Position numbers and translations under genes: made by a program. 64,000 nt of DNA. It comes from Levilinea sp. (GTDB lineage Bacteria > Chloroflexota > Anaerolineae > Anaerolineales > Anaerolineaceae). This document shows positions 16,697 to 25,747 of the stretch, one piece after another; the first letter of the stretch is position 1; each line of letters begins with the position of its first letter. The notes under the pieces were generated by a model. The model made no database searches. It was given only the letters and a program-made list of their open reading frames with translations, and was not told the DNA's origin. The stretch spans positions 1 through 64,000 of the forward strand of contig JARKPO010000019.1 of NCBI GenBank assembly GCA_029975215.1, in the 5' to 3' direction.

Positions 16697-19033
16697 TCAG
16701 CCCTCTCGTGGAATCCGCCGCAGTTGGTACCGCAGCCAAATAGGAATCACTTTTAACCAGATTTCTCGCCGCGCTTTGCGGGCACGTTCAAGATCGTAAG
16801 CAGACCGGCTATAAATGGCCTTTTGCGCCTCTTCCAATAAAACCGCCCCGGCCGTCTCTGCCTGCGGTACCCATTTTACCAGCTCTCGAACCTGTTCTGC
16901 CGGGGTCAGCAAACTCGGATTTCCATTCCGCAGTAATTTTAAACTAAACGGCACCACACTGTAAATCTTTTCCATGCGCGACATTCGCCGCAACGCCGCC
17001 CAATAGTGCAGCACCCACGGCACGCGCACCCCTCGCTGGATCAACCGCCCTACAACCCATTCCGGGAAGGGCTTCAGCCGCCCACCCAAATTCAGCCAGC
17101 GCCAAATCAAACCCGCCAACACCAGCAGGAGGGTCGCGATCCACACCGCCACCCAGGCGCGCACCTCCACTCCGCCCGCGTCAGCCGCCTCCTCCGCATC
17201 CCGTTCTTCCATCAGGCGGTCCAGCCGGTCAAAATCGGGGCCTTCGCGGTCTCGATCTTCCGCGGCTGCCGCGGGCACCGACGGCTGGGCTGGACGAACG
17301 CTGCTCTCTTCAAAAAAACTGAGCTCAGGCTGAGACACCGTCGGCTCAAACTCCACCCAGCCAATCCCCGGGAAATACACTTCGGGCCAGGCGTGAGCGT
17401 CCATGCGCTGTACGCGGTACACTCCCGCCTTTTCATCATATTTCCCCTGTGCAAACCCCGCCCCCAGCCGCGCTGGAATCCCTAGCGAGCGCAGCATCAG
17501 CACTTCGGCGGTCGCATAATAATTGCAGAATCCCTCTTTCTTCTCAAACAAGAACCACTCCATCGGGTCCACCCCCGCTGGGGGCTGCGGGATCACCGCC
17601 TGATACCGGATTTCCTTACGCAGGTAGCGCGTCACCGCCTGCACCTGGTCATAGGGAGCATCAGCCCCGCGGGTGATCTCCGCGGCCAGTTCTGCCACCT
17701 TCGGTGAAAAATTCTGCGGCAGTTGTAAATAGCGCGTCCGTACCCATTCAGGGTAGTCCGTACCTGCCGCGCGCAGTTCGTTGGTGGTGGGATAGCTGAT
17801 CTCAGCCCGAGCCCGCAGCACTTCGCCCTGCCGCAGCACCGTATCCGATACCAGAGCCACAGCGTCTGTTTCGCTGTCTTCCAGCACATCGCCGGTCACG
17901 CGTACCGCCCGGCTCACCGACACAGGGTAATTGGGAACATACAGCGTACGAGAGGTTTCGCTTTCTAAGGTGAAAATCAAGTCCACCACCACCCGCCCGC
18001 GGTGCACTGGGTGAGTCAGCGGCCAATCCCGCGCCATCAGCAGTTCCTTGGCCGCGATCGTATTTTGCCAGCTCACCCCATCATAATAGTTGTAGCTGTG
18101 CCCGCGCCAATAGTAGCGCGCGTGTTTCAATTCCGGCATGGAGGTCTCCACCAGGAAAACCTCTTCATCCCCCAGAATGGCTCCGGTGCCCAACTCCAGT
18201 TTATCGCCAAAATACTCATTCACCACCGAAACCGGCGTCTGTAAACCTGCAAATGCGTTTGAAAACCGCTCGCGGAAGCCCATCCAGGCCTGTGAAAAAC
18301 GTTCTCGTGCTGCGGTTCCCGGCGTCATTGTCTCAAATACCATCGGTAAATTCCAGGATACCAGCACCAGCAGCGCCGCCACCACCACCACAGACCAGGT
18401 CAGGCTTTGACCGGTATCCAGATCCATCGCCACACCCTGGCTTCCCCATTCCTCGCGCGACCGCAGGTAAAAAATCCGCCCCACCAACACCACCACTGCC
18501 AGGGTCAAAAATGCGCCGTACCGGTCGCGGTGCTCGGCAAAGGGGTGGTAATAATCAAAAATAAAGAACATCACCACCGCCACCACCAGCGGCAGCCAGG
18601 GCCGCCCTTCACGTACCATTTGCAGCCCCGCGATCAGGCTCACCCCCCAAAACAGCAGGTACATGGACAGCAGGAACAGCACCGGATCAGAAACCGGCTG
18701 ATTACTTATGAATATACGTGTGGTTTGCGCCAACCGCCCTCCCAGGCTGGCCAGCCGCTCACCCCACAGCACACCGCCCTCCATCGTCAGCCCAAGCTGC
18801 CAGGTGACGAAGAACAGGCTGTACACTGCCGCAAAAACCCCCACCCAAACTCCACTAAACCGGCTGCGTCCCAGCAGTGCCCCCAAAAGAAAGGCGATCA
18901 TCACCAATAGGTTAACCCGCCCCAGATGCTCTGTCCACCCCGTCACTTCCAACCGCGAAGCGACGATCATTAGGGCTGCCCATAAAAGAAAAAGAGCTGG
19001 GAGATCCCACCAGCGCTGGTTCGTAGTTTTCAT
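16697..19033 (-). CDS. Transglutaminase-like membrane protein (DUF3488/TgpA type)
   Basis: A 778-residue protein with about six N-terminal membrane helices (residues 10-215), a long extracytoplasmic region, and one further helix near 640, followed by a cytoplasmic tail resembling DUF4129. The transglutaminase core holds Cys503 in GFCNYYATAEV and His547 in DAHAWPEVYFPG. The third triad position appears as Glu in WVEFEPT rather than the usual Asp. The TgpA-type arrangement is normally coupled to MoxR and DUF58 proteins, which here are encoded 40 kb away (56452-60064). The start at 19033 (MKTTNQRWW) fits the first helix; an upstream in-frame start at 19075 would extend over the divergent promoter. 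Confidence 0.85.
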   Translation of the reverse strand: MKTTNQRWWDLPALFLLWAALMIVASRLEVTGWTEHLGRVNLLVMIAFLLGALLGRSRFSGVWVGVFAAVYSLFFVTWQLGLTMEGGVLWGERLASLGGRLAQTTRIFISNQPVSDPVLFLLSMYLLFWGVSLIAGLQMVREGRPWLPLVVAVVMFFIFDYYHPFAEHRDRYGAFLTLAVVVLVGRIFYLRSREEWGSQGVAMDLDTGQSLTWSVVVVAALLVLVSWNLPMVFETMTPGTAARERFSQAWMGFRERFSNAFAGLQTPVSVVNEYFGDKLELGTGAILGDEEVFLVETSMPELKHARYYWRGHSYNYYDGVSWQNTIAAKELLMARDWPLTHPVHRGRVVVDLIFTLESETSRTLYVPNYPVSVSRAVRVTGDVLEDSETDAVALVSDTVLRQGEVLRARAEISYPTTNELRAAGTDYPEWVRTRYLQLPQNFSPKVAELAAEITRGADAPYDQVQAVTRYLRKEIRYQAVIPQPPAGVDPMEWFLFEKKEGFCNYYATAEVLMLRSLGIPARLGAGFAQGKYDEKAGVYRVQRMDAHAWPEVYFPGIGWVEFEPTVSQPELSFFEESSVRPAQPSVPAAAAEDRDREGPDFDRLDRLMEERDAEEAADAGGVEVRAWVAVWIATLLLVLAGLIWRWLNLGGRLKPFPEWVVGRLIQRGVRVPWVLHYWAALRRMSRMEKIYSVVPFSLKLLRNGNPSLLTPAEQVRELVKWVPQAETAGAVLLEEAQKAIYSRSAYDLERARKARREIWLKVIPIWLRYQLRRIPREG

Positions 19034-19043
19034 GGGTTGAGTG

Positions 19044-19069
19044 TACAATATCTTTGACGATTTCGTCAA
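19044..19069. promoter_or_regulatory. Divergent promoter region with a 16-bp palindrome
   Basis: Between the transglutaminase gene and the PAP2 gene, TACAAT (19044-19049) can serve as the -10 box for the plus strand. Just downstream, TTGACGA-TT-TCGTCAA (19054-19069) is a perfect 7-bp inverted repeat around a 2-bp centre. It could bind a dimeric repressor or form a short hairpin in the PAP2 leader. Confidence 0.4.
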
Positions 19070-19088
19070 TTGCATTCAGGAGGCGCAC

Positions 19089-20102
19089 ATGGATTCATGG
19101 CTTCAACTCGAAGTGCAGGTCAATTTATTCCTGCAAAGCCTGGGAACGTGGCTTACCATTCCAATGGGAGTTTTGACCTTCTTGGGCAATGAAGAATTTT
19201 TCTTATTGGCAATGCCCTTCCTCTTTTGGTGTGTCAACGCCGGCCTCGGTTTTCGCATCGGTGTGATGCTCATGCTCAGCAACACCGTCAACGCGTTTTT
19301 TAAAGTATTATTGCGCAGCCCCCGCCCCTATTGGGTTGAGCCGCGCGTCACTGCCTTCTCTGCTGAGACCTCCTTTGGTGTTCCCTCCGGACATGCACAA
19401 AATTCCGCCAGTCTGTGGGGCCTGGCCGCCGCCAAAATTAACCGCCGCTGGGTATGGGTGGTTTTCTCATTGATCGCCTTTGGAGTGGGTCTGTCGCGCA
19501 TCTATCTCGGCGTCCATTTTTTGCGCGATGTCCTCCTCGGCTGGTTCTTGGGCGCCCTGCTGGTGATCGCTTTCACCCGCTGGGAAAAAGCGGTTTGCGA
19601 CTGGCTGCGCCCCCAGTCCTTGCGGCGCTGGGTTTTGCTCTCCGCTGCCGCCGCCCTGGTTCTGCTGCTGCTCATGCAGCTGCCCATTGCCCTGCTCAGC
19701 CCCGGCGGTTATCCGGCCGAGTGGACCCAGGCCGCTTTGCAGGCTGCGCCTGAAAAGCCCATCACCCCCTTTGAACGCTCCGGCGGTTTTACCATCGCCG
19801 GGACATTCTTCGGCATGACCGCCGGTTACGCTTTTCTGATCAAGCGCAAGGGTGGGTTCGATGCATCTGGCTCATGGTGGAAAAAAGCCCTGCGCTATGT
19901 TCTGGGAGGCATTGTCCTCCTGGCCCTGTGGTTTGGCCTGGGGCGGATCTTCCCCCGCGGCGAGGATTTGATCAGTTACATTTTGCGCTTTTTGCGTTAT
20001 ACTCTCATTGGCGTCTGGGTATCCGCCCTGGCCCCAATTTTATTTATGCGTCTCGGGTTAGCCAGCCCCATCTTGCGGCCGGATCCAACCCACAGAACCT
20101 AA
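19089..20102 (+). CDS. PAP2-family phosphatase
   Basis: A 337-residue membrane protein with about nine helices. The three phosphatase motifs are intact: KVLLRSPRP (K-x6-RP, near residue 75), VPSGHAQN (near residue 99) and SRIYLGVHFLRD (near residue 137). The conserved catalytic His residues are therefore all present. Members dephosphorylate lipid phosphates such as undecaprenyl pyrophosphate or phosphatidic acid on the outer side of the membrane. AGGAGG six bases before the ATG decides this start over one 48 bp upstream. The C-terminal third (about 205-337) adds further helices not seen in minimal PAP2 proteins. Undecaprenyl recycling would fit the nearby polysaccharide locus, but that is inference. 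Confidence 0.88.
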   Translation: MDSWLQLEVQVNLFLQSLGTWLTIPMGVLTFLGNEEFFLLAMPFLFWCVNAGLGFRIGVMLMLSNTVNAFFKVLLRSPRPYWVEPRVTAFSAETSFGVPSGHAQNSASLWGLAAAKINRRWVWVVFSLIAFGVGLSRIYLGVHFLRDVLLGWFLGALLVIAFTRWEKAVCDWLRPQSLRRWVLLSAAAALVLLLLMQLPIALLSPGGYPAEWTQAALQAAPEKPITPFERSGGFTIAGTFFGMTAGYAFLIKRKGGFDASGSWWKKALRYVLGGIVLLALWFGLGRIFPRGEDLISYILRFLRYTLIGVWVSALAPILFMRLGLASPILRPDPTHRT

Positions 20103-20123
20103 GGCTTTTTGAAGGAGCTCATC

Positions 20124-20357
20124 ATGCGGAAATTTTTTACCTTTGTGTTTGGAGCGGTTGCCGGCGGGCTTTTGGGCGCTGCCCTGGCCATGCTGCTGGC
20201 CCCCGCTTCTGGCAAACAGGTGCGCAGTCAAATCACCGATTACACCCAGCAGGTTCGCCAGGAAATCCTTCTGGCCGCCCAGCAGAAACGCGATGAATTA
20301 GAAGACGAACTCACCCGTCTGCGTGCTCCCCAACCCCCAGCGGCTCCTCAGGAATAA
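20124..20357 (+). CDS. YtxH-like small membrane protein
   Basis: A 77-residue protein with an N-terminal glycine-rich helix (FVFGAVAGGLLGAALAMLLAPASGKQ) typical of the YtxH/gas-vesicle-associated stress family, followed by a charged amphipathic coiled coil and a Pro-rich tail. Members are linked to general stress, with no known enzymatic role. GGAG lies 6 bases before the ATG at 20124. It follows the PAP2 gene by 21 bp and ends the operon at a bidirectional terminator. Confidence 0.75.
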   Translation: MRKFFTFVFGAVAGGLLGAALAMLLAPASGKQVRSQITDYTQQVRQEILLAAQQKRDELEDELTRLRAPQPPAAPQE

Positions 20358-20398
20358 TCATCACCCCAGCCTGAAGTGGGCGTTCTCATTCATCTAGA

Positions 20399-20445
20399 AA
20401 CCACCAGCCTCACCCGGAACCGCGGTGAGGCTGGTGGTTTTTTCT
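20399..20445. terminator. Bidirectional terminator at the end of the polysaccharide locus
   Basis: A perfect 15-bp stem: AACCACCAGCCTCAC (20399-20413) with its complement at 20425-20439, then TTTTTT. It closes the PAP2 unit on the plus strand. The matching A-run on the left (20398-20400) is short, but it may also stop the minus-strand locus. Confidence 0.85.
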
Positions 20446-20457
20446 CCTGGTGTACAG

Positions 20458-22524
20458 CTATTTCACGCTAAAGCGGTAGCTGGCCGGTTGACGGGTGAAA
20501 CGCGTCGTCCCGCTCACCACGATGACCACTTCTTTCGTGCCGGAGCTGAAACTCAAGGGAATTTCCGCCGAAAGGGTCTCATCCAGCGTCACCGGCACCA
20601 CCGTTGTCGTGCCGCCCACCTCAACCACCGTCAGCAGGAAGGTTTGCGGCAGCCGGTTTTGGATGCGAACCCAACCCGCGCTCTCCCAACCGCCGTTGTC
20701 GGTCTCAAAATCCGAGAAATACTGAATAGCCGGGATGGATACATCGTCCAGCAAAAAGCCTTCGCCGTTCACAGCTGCGTCGGTCACATATTCAAAACGC
20801 AGCATCACCGTCTGACCCGCATACGCTGAAAGGTCCACGGTTTCCTCGATCCAACCATTGGTTACCCCGTTGTACGCCCATCCGTAGCTGTTCCCGGAAG
20901 GATCCTGATCCGTGCCTGAGGGCGTTTTCACAATTTCCCAGCTCTGGCCGTTATCCTTCGAGGCCAGCAGGTAAAGGTAATCGTAATCCTTCTCCAGGTC
21001 GTACCAGGTGCGGAAGCTCATCTTCAAGTTGCCGCTGACGCTGCTGAAATCAAATCTCTGCGTCAGCATCATGTCCGATTCATCGCCTTTGTTAGACCAA
21101 AAGGCGTATTCCCCCGAGTACGGCTGCTCCGGCAGCACACCCACCTCGGTCGTGCCCTCAAACTTTAGGGTCACATCTCCTTCACACGACAGTACATAAT
21201 AGTCCGTGCCGTATTGGCTGACTGTGCCGCTCCGCTCACCCGTGGGGCAGGTGCTGAAACGCTCAAAGGAATACACCTGCGGCGCGTTTTTGTAATTATG
21301 ATAGGTGTAGCGTCCATCCGCAACGTCCCCGTCGCGTAAGTAATTAGCCACCGTCCAGTCGCGGAACAGTTCATCCGCAGTCATCGGCTCGCCCGTCAGA
21401 CTGTCCACTTTTCCCAGTTCGTTCAGCACTGTATCCACGCTGTCCAGGCCGTTATCTGGGTGGGCCACCAACATGCGCGTGGCCTCTTCACCCAACCGGT
21501 CAAGGAAATAGGTCACAAACAGGAAGCCAGCTCCATAGTGCGGCCCCGTGGCGCTGGGGTCGTTGGGCCAATCGTTTAATTGCAGGTCCGGGTCAGACAT
21601 GAACACCATATCAAAGCCGCCTGGGTCATAATTGTTCAAGAACGAAGCCAGTTCCGAGAAACCTTCGTTCAGCCAGGATTCTTCATTGCGGTCGCGATAC
21701 CAGTGGATCATGTGCTGGAACTCATGCGCCAGCACACCGTAGGTGAATTCTTCCCCCAGTTCGATGTTATCCGCGTTCAGCAGGAACATTTCATGCGCAT
21801 TGGAGTATTCATGTGCCAGAGGGTGCACCGAATCCGCCGACGAGAAATACCCCGCCAGATTATTGCCCAACCCGCCTGCCAACAAAATGTACAGGCGAGG
21901 ATCCTGATCGATCCCAGGGCTCCATTCACTGCCGAAAAATTCACGATTGGTGGGGTAAATTTTCTGATCGAAGGCTTCACTCAGGTTCTTAAGTTCCCGT
22001 TCGTTATAGGAAACCCCGTCCTCAATCCAAAAATACAGGTTCGTGCCAATATATCGCAGCACGCCAGTCACCTGGAAATTCTCGTTGGTGTCCACGTTCG
22101 TCACCCAGAAGGAACGCTTCTCCCCCAGTTTCGCCGCTTCAGTAGCGGGGGGAACCACTTCGGGGATGTTGCCCTTGCCGCCCAGGCGCTTCGCCAGCTC
22201 GCGCATGTCATTGTTTGGCACAATCTGGCTTTTCAGTGTATTCAGCGTCTCGTAGGCATCCGCATCAGCAGGCTCCCGCACCAGGGTAGGGATGGCCTGC
22301 GGTTCATCCGAGGGAGGCTCCGGCGTCAGGAAGGAATCAAACTCATCGAACGGCATGTCCGTGAGAAGTTGGGATGGAGCTGGGAACTCTTCAAACACCT
22401 CTGTCGACGCCGCCCGAGAAATGCCCCAGGCAGCCAGACCGCCAGTAAGCGCCATGCCGATCAGGCACACACAGCACAGTATGCTCAGAATGACCAATAT
22501 CAGGATCACCCATTTCGAGTTCAT
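20458..22524 (-). CDS. Zinc metalloprotease, M30/M6-like, membrane-anchored
   Basis: A 688-residue protein with one N-terminal helix (about 5-35) acting as anchor or uncleaved signal, a Pro/Glu-rich stalk, then a metallopeptidase domain. HEFQH at residues 267-271 with Glu287 in LNEGFSELA forms a gluzincin-type site (H-E-x-x-H plus downstream E), intact. The C-terminal half holds a beta-sandwich like those in immune inhibitor A and hyicolysin (FWSNKGDESDMMLTQRFDF; TDPSG-rich segments). It should work outside the cell on protein substrates. AAGGAG precedes the ATG. It is last in the polysaccharide locus, 18 bp after an O-antigen ligase-like gene, so it is probably co-expressed with it. Confidence 0.83.
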   Translation of the reverse strand: MNSKWVILILVILSILCCVCLIGMALTGGLAAWGISRAASTEVFEEFPAPSQLLTDMPFDEFDSFLTPEPPSDEPQAIPTLVREPADADAYETLNTLKSQIVPNNDMRELAKRLGGKGNIPEVVPPATEAAKLGEKRSFWVTNVDTNENFQVTGVLRYIGTNLYFWIEDGVSYNERELKNLSEAFDQKIYPTNREFFGSEWSPGIDQDPRLYILLAGGLGNNLAGYFSSADSVHPLAHEYSNAHEMFLLNADNIELGEEFTYGVLAHEFQHMIHWYRDRNEESWLNEGFSELASFLNNYDPGGFDMVFMSDPDLQLNDWPNDPSATGPHYGAGFLFVTYFLDRLGEEATRMLVAHPDNGLDSVDTVLNELGKVDSLTGEPMTADELFRDWTVANYLRDGDVADGRYTYHNYKNAPQVYSFERFSTCPTGERSGTVSQYGTDYYVLSCEGDVTLKFEGTTEVGVLPEQPYSGEYAFWSNKGDESDMMLTQRFDFSSVSGNLKMSFRTWYDLEKDYDYLYLLASKDNGQSWEIVKTPSGTDQDPSGNSYGWAYNGVTNGWIEETVDLSAYAGQTVMLRFEYVTDAAVNGEGFLLDDVSIPAIQYFSDFETDNGGWESAGWVRIQNRLPQTFLLTVVEVGGTTTVVPVTLDETLSAEIPLSFSSGTKEVVIVVSGTTRFTRQPASYRFSVK

Positions 22525-22542
22525 TTTGTTTACTCCTTAAAA

Positions 22543-24018
22543 TTACGTTCCAGATAGACCGGCGATTTCTCTTTCATCTTTCGCCGCAATCAGGGCCGCG
22601 CCGCTGACCCACCCCAAAGTAAGCCACGGGTATGGGAAAGCAAATGTATCCACGCTGAACCCTTCCACAAGATACGCCAAAATCACTAACCGTCCAACCC
22701 ATCCAATCATGCGCAGCTGCCGATCAGGCTGCCGCACCAAACCCAGCGTAGCAAACCACAGGCTCACCAGCCAGCTGATAAATACCGAAAAGCCCACAAT
22801 ACCGGTTTCGGCCAAAAGCCGCACCCAAATGGATTTTATATTTAACAAAGATCCGCTGCGGTACAGCAGGTCGCGCACTTCAAAAAGACCGTGCGCATAC
22901 CCCTGCAGCGTATCCGGCAAAAAGAAGCCAGCGTTCCCCAGCCCCACGCCAAGCCACGGGTGAGCCGCAAAAACCCCCCAACCCGCCTGCCAGTAGACCA
23001 TGCGTGCCGCAAACATAAGCTGGTTGGCATAGCGCAAAAGGGGATTTTCGCTGCCCAACTCAAATTGAAATAACTGCGCCATGCGTGGGTCCAGGCGGCT
23101 CAACACCCACCCCAACGCCAGCAGCACGCCCGCATACACCACAGCCATACCGCCCAATACAGCCCCCTGCACCCAACGCGCCTGCCCGACGGCCGCATGT
23201 CTGCGCTGCCAGGTTTCCTGAATTCTTCGCGCCAGGCGCATATTCATCAGCAGCATGCCGTACCCCACCAGTAAGAAGAAGGCCAAAAGGCCCACCCGAG
23301 ACAGGCTCAAGCCCAGCGCTGCCACACCCCCCAGCAGCAGCCCATCTTCTGCGATCCATCTGCCCCAGCGCAGCTTGTGGGCCGAATGGCGCGTCACCAC
23401 CGCCCCAATCCAGATGGGCAGATACAGCAGGTTTAACTGGTTTGCCAGCCAGGAGGGTTCCAAAGTAAAGCCGGAGACCCGCTGGCGGTACAGCGGGCCG
23501 ATGGAATACAGATCGTGGAAGTCTTTCATCCACTGGGGGTAGCGGTGGTTAAACTGCCACATGCCCGCCTGCAGCAAACAATACAGGATCACGACCGCCC
23601 CGCTCCAGTTGATCCAGCGCAGCGCCGTACCCAGGCGGTCGCGCCTCTGCCCCCAGGCGGCACCCGCCAGATAAAATGAAACGCCCACTCCCAGAGTCAG
23701 CAGCGCTTGAATCGAATTGCGCAAGGCAGAAATCCCCTTGAAACCAGGGAGGTCCAGAAAGGCCGACCGCAGTGTGACCCCCGCTGCCACCCCCACAAAC
23801 GCCACCAACGGCACAGTCGTCCAAGGCAGCCGCCCACCCCGCAGCCAGGACGGGATCAGCCAAACGGCCACCAGGACCAAGAGAATCAACCCGGAGGGAG
23901 CCGCTACAGCGTCGGACCCCACCAGGCGCACCACCAGCGGCATACTGGTCACCGGCAGCAGCAGGATCATCGCCGCCCAACCAGCGTTTAGCAGCAGCCG
24001 GCCTGCTCGCTTAACCAC
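22543..24018 (-). CDS. O-antigen ligase/polymerase-family membrane protein
   Basis: A 491-residue protein with about ten to twelve hydrophobic segments and the large periplasmic loop of the Wzy_C (PF04932) family, seen as GVGLGNAGFF and FEVRDLLYRSGSLLNIKSIWVRLLAETGIVGF. Such proteins polymerise or ligate lipid-linked glycan units. The start is a GTG at 24018, chosen because GAGG lies nearby and the codon overlaps the stop of the Wzz-like gene by 8 bp; the frame stays open to 24099. The Wzz-like gene ahead and the protease gene behind suggest a three-gene subset acting in chain assembly. Confidence 0.85.
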   Translation of the reverse strand: MVKRAGRLLLNAGWAAMILLLPVTSMPLVVRLVGSDAVAAPSGLILLVLVAVWLIPSWLRGGRLPWTTVPLVAFVGVAAGVTLRSAFLDLPGFKGISALRNSIQALLTLGVGVSFYLAGAAWGQRRDRLGTALRWINWSGAVVILYCLLQAGMWQFNHRYPQWMKDFHDLYSIGPLYRQRVSGFTLEPSWLANQLNLLYLPIWIGAVVTRHSAHKLRWGRWIAEDGLLLGGVAALGLSLSRVGLLAFFLLVGYGMLLMNMRLARRIQETWQRRHAAVGQARWVQGAVLGGMAVVYAGVLLALGWVLSRLDPRMAQLFQFELGSENPLLRYANQLMFAARMVYWQAGWGVFAAHPWLGVGLGNAGFFLPDTLQGYAHGLFEVRDLLYRSGSLLNIKSIWVRLLAETGIVGFSVFISWLVSLWFATLGLVRQPDRQLRMIGWVGRLVILAYLVEGFSVDTFAFPYPWLTLGWVSGAALIAAKDEREIAGLSGT

Positions 24019-24808
24019 GGGCTTTTCCTCGCCGCACAGCCTTGTCCGCTCCGCTCCACACCCATGTGATTCCAGCCAATGCGCCCAACAGCGCCCCACA
24101 TACCATCAGCACAGCCGTCGTGCCGCGCACAGGGGCGGTGGGAATTTCTGCCTGGCGCAGCTCAGAATACGTGCTCCACGGCAAAATCCCCTGAGCAGCA
24201 TCTTTTTCCGCGCGCAGCAGCGGCCCCACCCGCTGAATTTCGTTCTGCAATTCATCCAAATCCCCTTGGCCGCATTGTGCCGGGGCCGGTTCTACCCCCA
24301 CCGACTGGCCCACACAGCTCGTCAGCCCATCCAGATAGGTTTCCCATTGGTAAGCAGTCTGCGCGTGCAAAACCGCCTCCGAAAGCGCGGTATAGGCCGC
24401 CTGCCCCCATGCGTTCGCCACAGCAGCAGCCCGTTGGGGGTTTTCGTCTCGCGCGCGCATACGCCAAACATTAAAATAACGGTCGGCGCTCAAACTCTGG
24501 CGCAGCGATTCACGGTCCATTTTGCCATACGCGGCCTGGGCTTGCTGAAACACAGCTTCAAAGACTGCATCGGACTGGATCAAATCACCCACCACCCCCA
24601 CAGCAAAATCCTCTTCCGCATCGGTCAGCGCGCCCGTGCGAGTGAAGTCAATGGATACGGTGATCTCCGCTGCGGCTTCGTAGACCGGAGTCTGCACGCG
24701 GCCGATCCCCCAGCCTGCCGCCGCCCCCAGCAGCATGCAAGCGGCCACCAGCCACCAGCTTCGTACCATCTGCATCACTTTTTCCTGCACGACCACGCCT
24801 TGTTCCAT
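24011..24808 (-). CDS. Wzz-like chain-length determinant / polysaccharide co-polymerase
   Basis: A 265-residue protein with two membrane helices, near the N-terminus (WWLVAACMLLGAAAGWGIG) and near the C-terminus (TTAVLMVCGALLGALAGITWVW), flanking a periplasmic helical domain with a proline-rich segment before the second helix (EIPTAPVRG), as in Wzz. It lacks the cytoplasmic kinase domain of Wzc. Its task would be to set chain length with the adjacent Wzy-type protein. The start at 24808 follows GAGGG; a longer in-frame reading to 24868 has no ribosome site. A -10 box TATAAT (24872-24867) sits just ahead. Confidence 0.82.
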   Translation of the reverse strand: MEQGVVVQEKVMQMVRSWWLVAACMLLGAAAGWGIGRVQTPVYEAAAEITVSIDFTRTGALTDAEEDFAVGVVGDLIQSDAVFEAVFQQAQAAYGKMDRESLRQSLSADRYFNVWRMRARDENPQRAAAVANAWGQAAYTALSEAVLHAQTAYQWETYLDGLTSCVGQSVGVEPAPAQCGQGDLDELQNEIQRVGPLLRAEKDAAQGILPWSTYSELRQAEIPTAPVRGTTAVLMVCGALLGALAGITWVWSGADKAVRRGKARG

Positions 24809-24889
24809 GAATTCCCTCAACTTCGCCGCTGTTACGCAGGCCGTTGTTTTGTCGGTTATGCACCACATTATACCTTGATGTCGCCTATC

Positions 24890-24915
24890 AAAAAGCCCCC
24901 GCCAGCGCAGGGGCC
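24890..24915 (-). terminator. Terminator after the lipoprotein gene
   Basis: GGCCCC-loop-GGGGGC stem on the minus strand followed by TTTTT (24894-24890). It separates the lipoprotein gene from the Wzz-like unit. Confidence 0.7.
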
Positions 24916-24939
24916 TTCGGGTTTACTACAGTTGTGCGT

Positions 24940-25671
24940 TTATTTTTGCGCCTTAAAGTTGATCAGGATCAGGTTCTTCTCACATCCCGCGTAAGTGTCA
25001 AAAGCCGTCAAATAAGAAAGCGGTTTGCCGCTGAGATCATACAGCGAGATAAAAAGGGTTTGCTGAGAAGCCGTGGGTTGATTGGAAAGCTTCACCTCGT
25101 ACCCCCCTGGTCCGTAGGCCGGTGCCAACCCGGCCAGCCCCACCGCATCCACCATCTGATCGCCCAAAAAACCTTCCACAACCACCACCACGTTGTTCAT
25201 CGGCTGTTTATTCTTGTCAAATACTTGCCCGGCCACCCCCATCCAGGTGCATTCCTGATCCGGGTGAGCAAAATTACGCAGATACAGCGGGGTTCCAGCT
25301 TGCAGTGCATATTCCGGCGTGGCAGTGGCGGTAGCCGTGCGCGTGGGCCGTTTGGTATTGGTCGCCGTAAAAGTCACCGTAGCCGTCGGGGGCTTTTTGG
25401 TTTTGGTCGGTGTCAGCGTTTTTGAGGGTTTCACCGTCGGCGTGTCGGTCATCGCAGGCACCGTGGCCGTGGGCGGGCAAGGCTCCGCCGTGGGGCAATC
25501 CGGGCAGGCCACCGCTGCGCAGGTCGGGCAAACCTGCGTGGACATGAGCACCTCGGCCGCCGCGGCGGGCTGCGCATCTGCTTTTCCAAAAGGCAGCGTC
25601 ACCCCAAACGGCAGCGCGCAGGCCGTGCTGACCATCACCCCTAAAACCACCAACCACCCCAATCGTCTCAT
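24940..25671 (-). CDS. Lipoprotein with Thr/Pro-rich stalk, unknown function
   Basis: A 243-residue protein with signal peptide and lipobox STAC (Cys18), so it should be lipidated on the outer face. Residues about 45-75 hold a Cys cluster (CPTCAAVACPDCPTAEPC), then about 75-125 a repetitive Thr/Pro/Lys linker. The C-terminal domain (about 125-243) is beta-rich, with TWMGVAGQVFDKNKQPMNN resembling a carboxypeptidase-regulatory-like fold. No family is firmly recognised. GGAGGG precedes the ATG at 25671 and a TATAAT -10 lies at 25720-25715, so it is a separate promoter inside the locus. A terminator follows. Confidence 0.78.
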   Translation of the reverse strand: MRRLGWLVVLGVMVSTACALPFGVTLPFGKADAQPAAAAEVLMSTQVCPTCAAVACPDCPTAEPCPPTATVPAMTDTPTVKPSKTLTPTKTKKPPTATVTFTATNTKRPTRTATATATPEYALQAGTPLYLRNFAHPDQECTWMGVAGQVFDKNKQPMNNVVVVVEGFLGDQMVDAVGLAGLAPAYGPGGYEVKLSNQPTASQQTLFISLYDLSGKPLSYLTAFDTYAGCEKNLILINFKAQK

Positions 25672-25747
25672 AACAAACCCTCCCGTACGGTCAAAATGCT
25701 GTGTCGTTAAAAAGATTATACCCCCTGCAGGGTTGCACACCTTGTGC

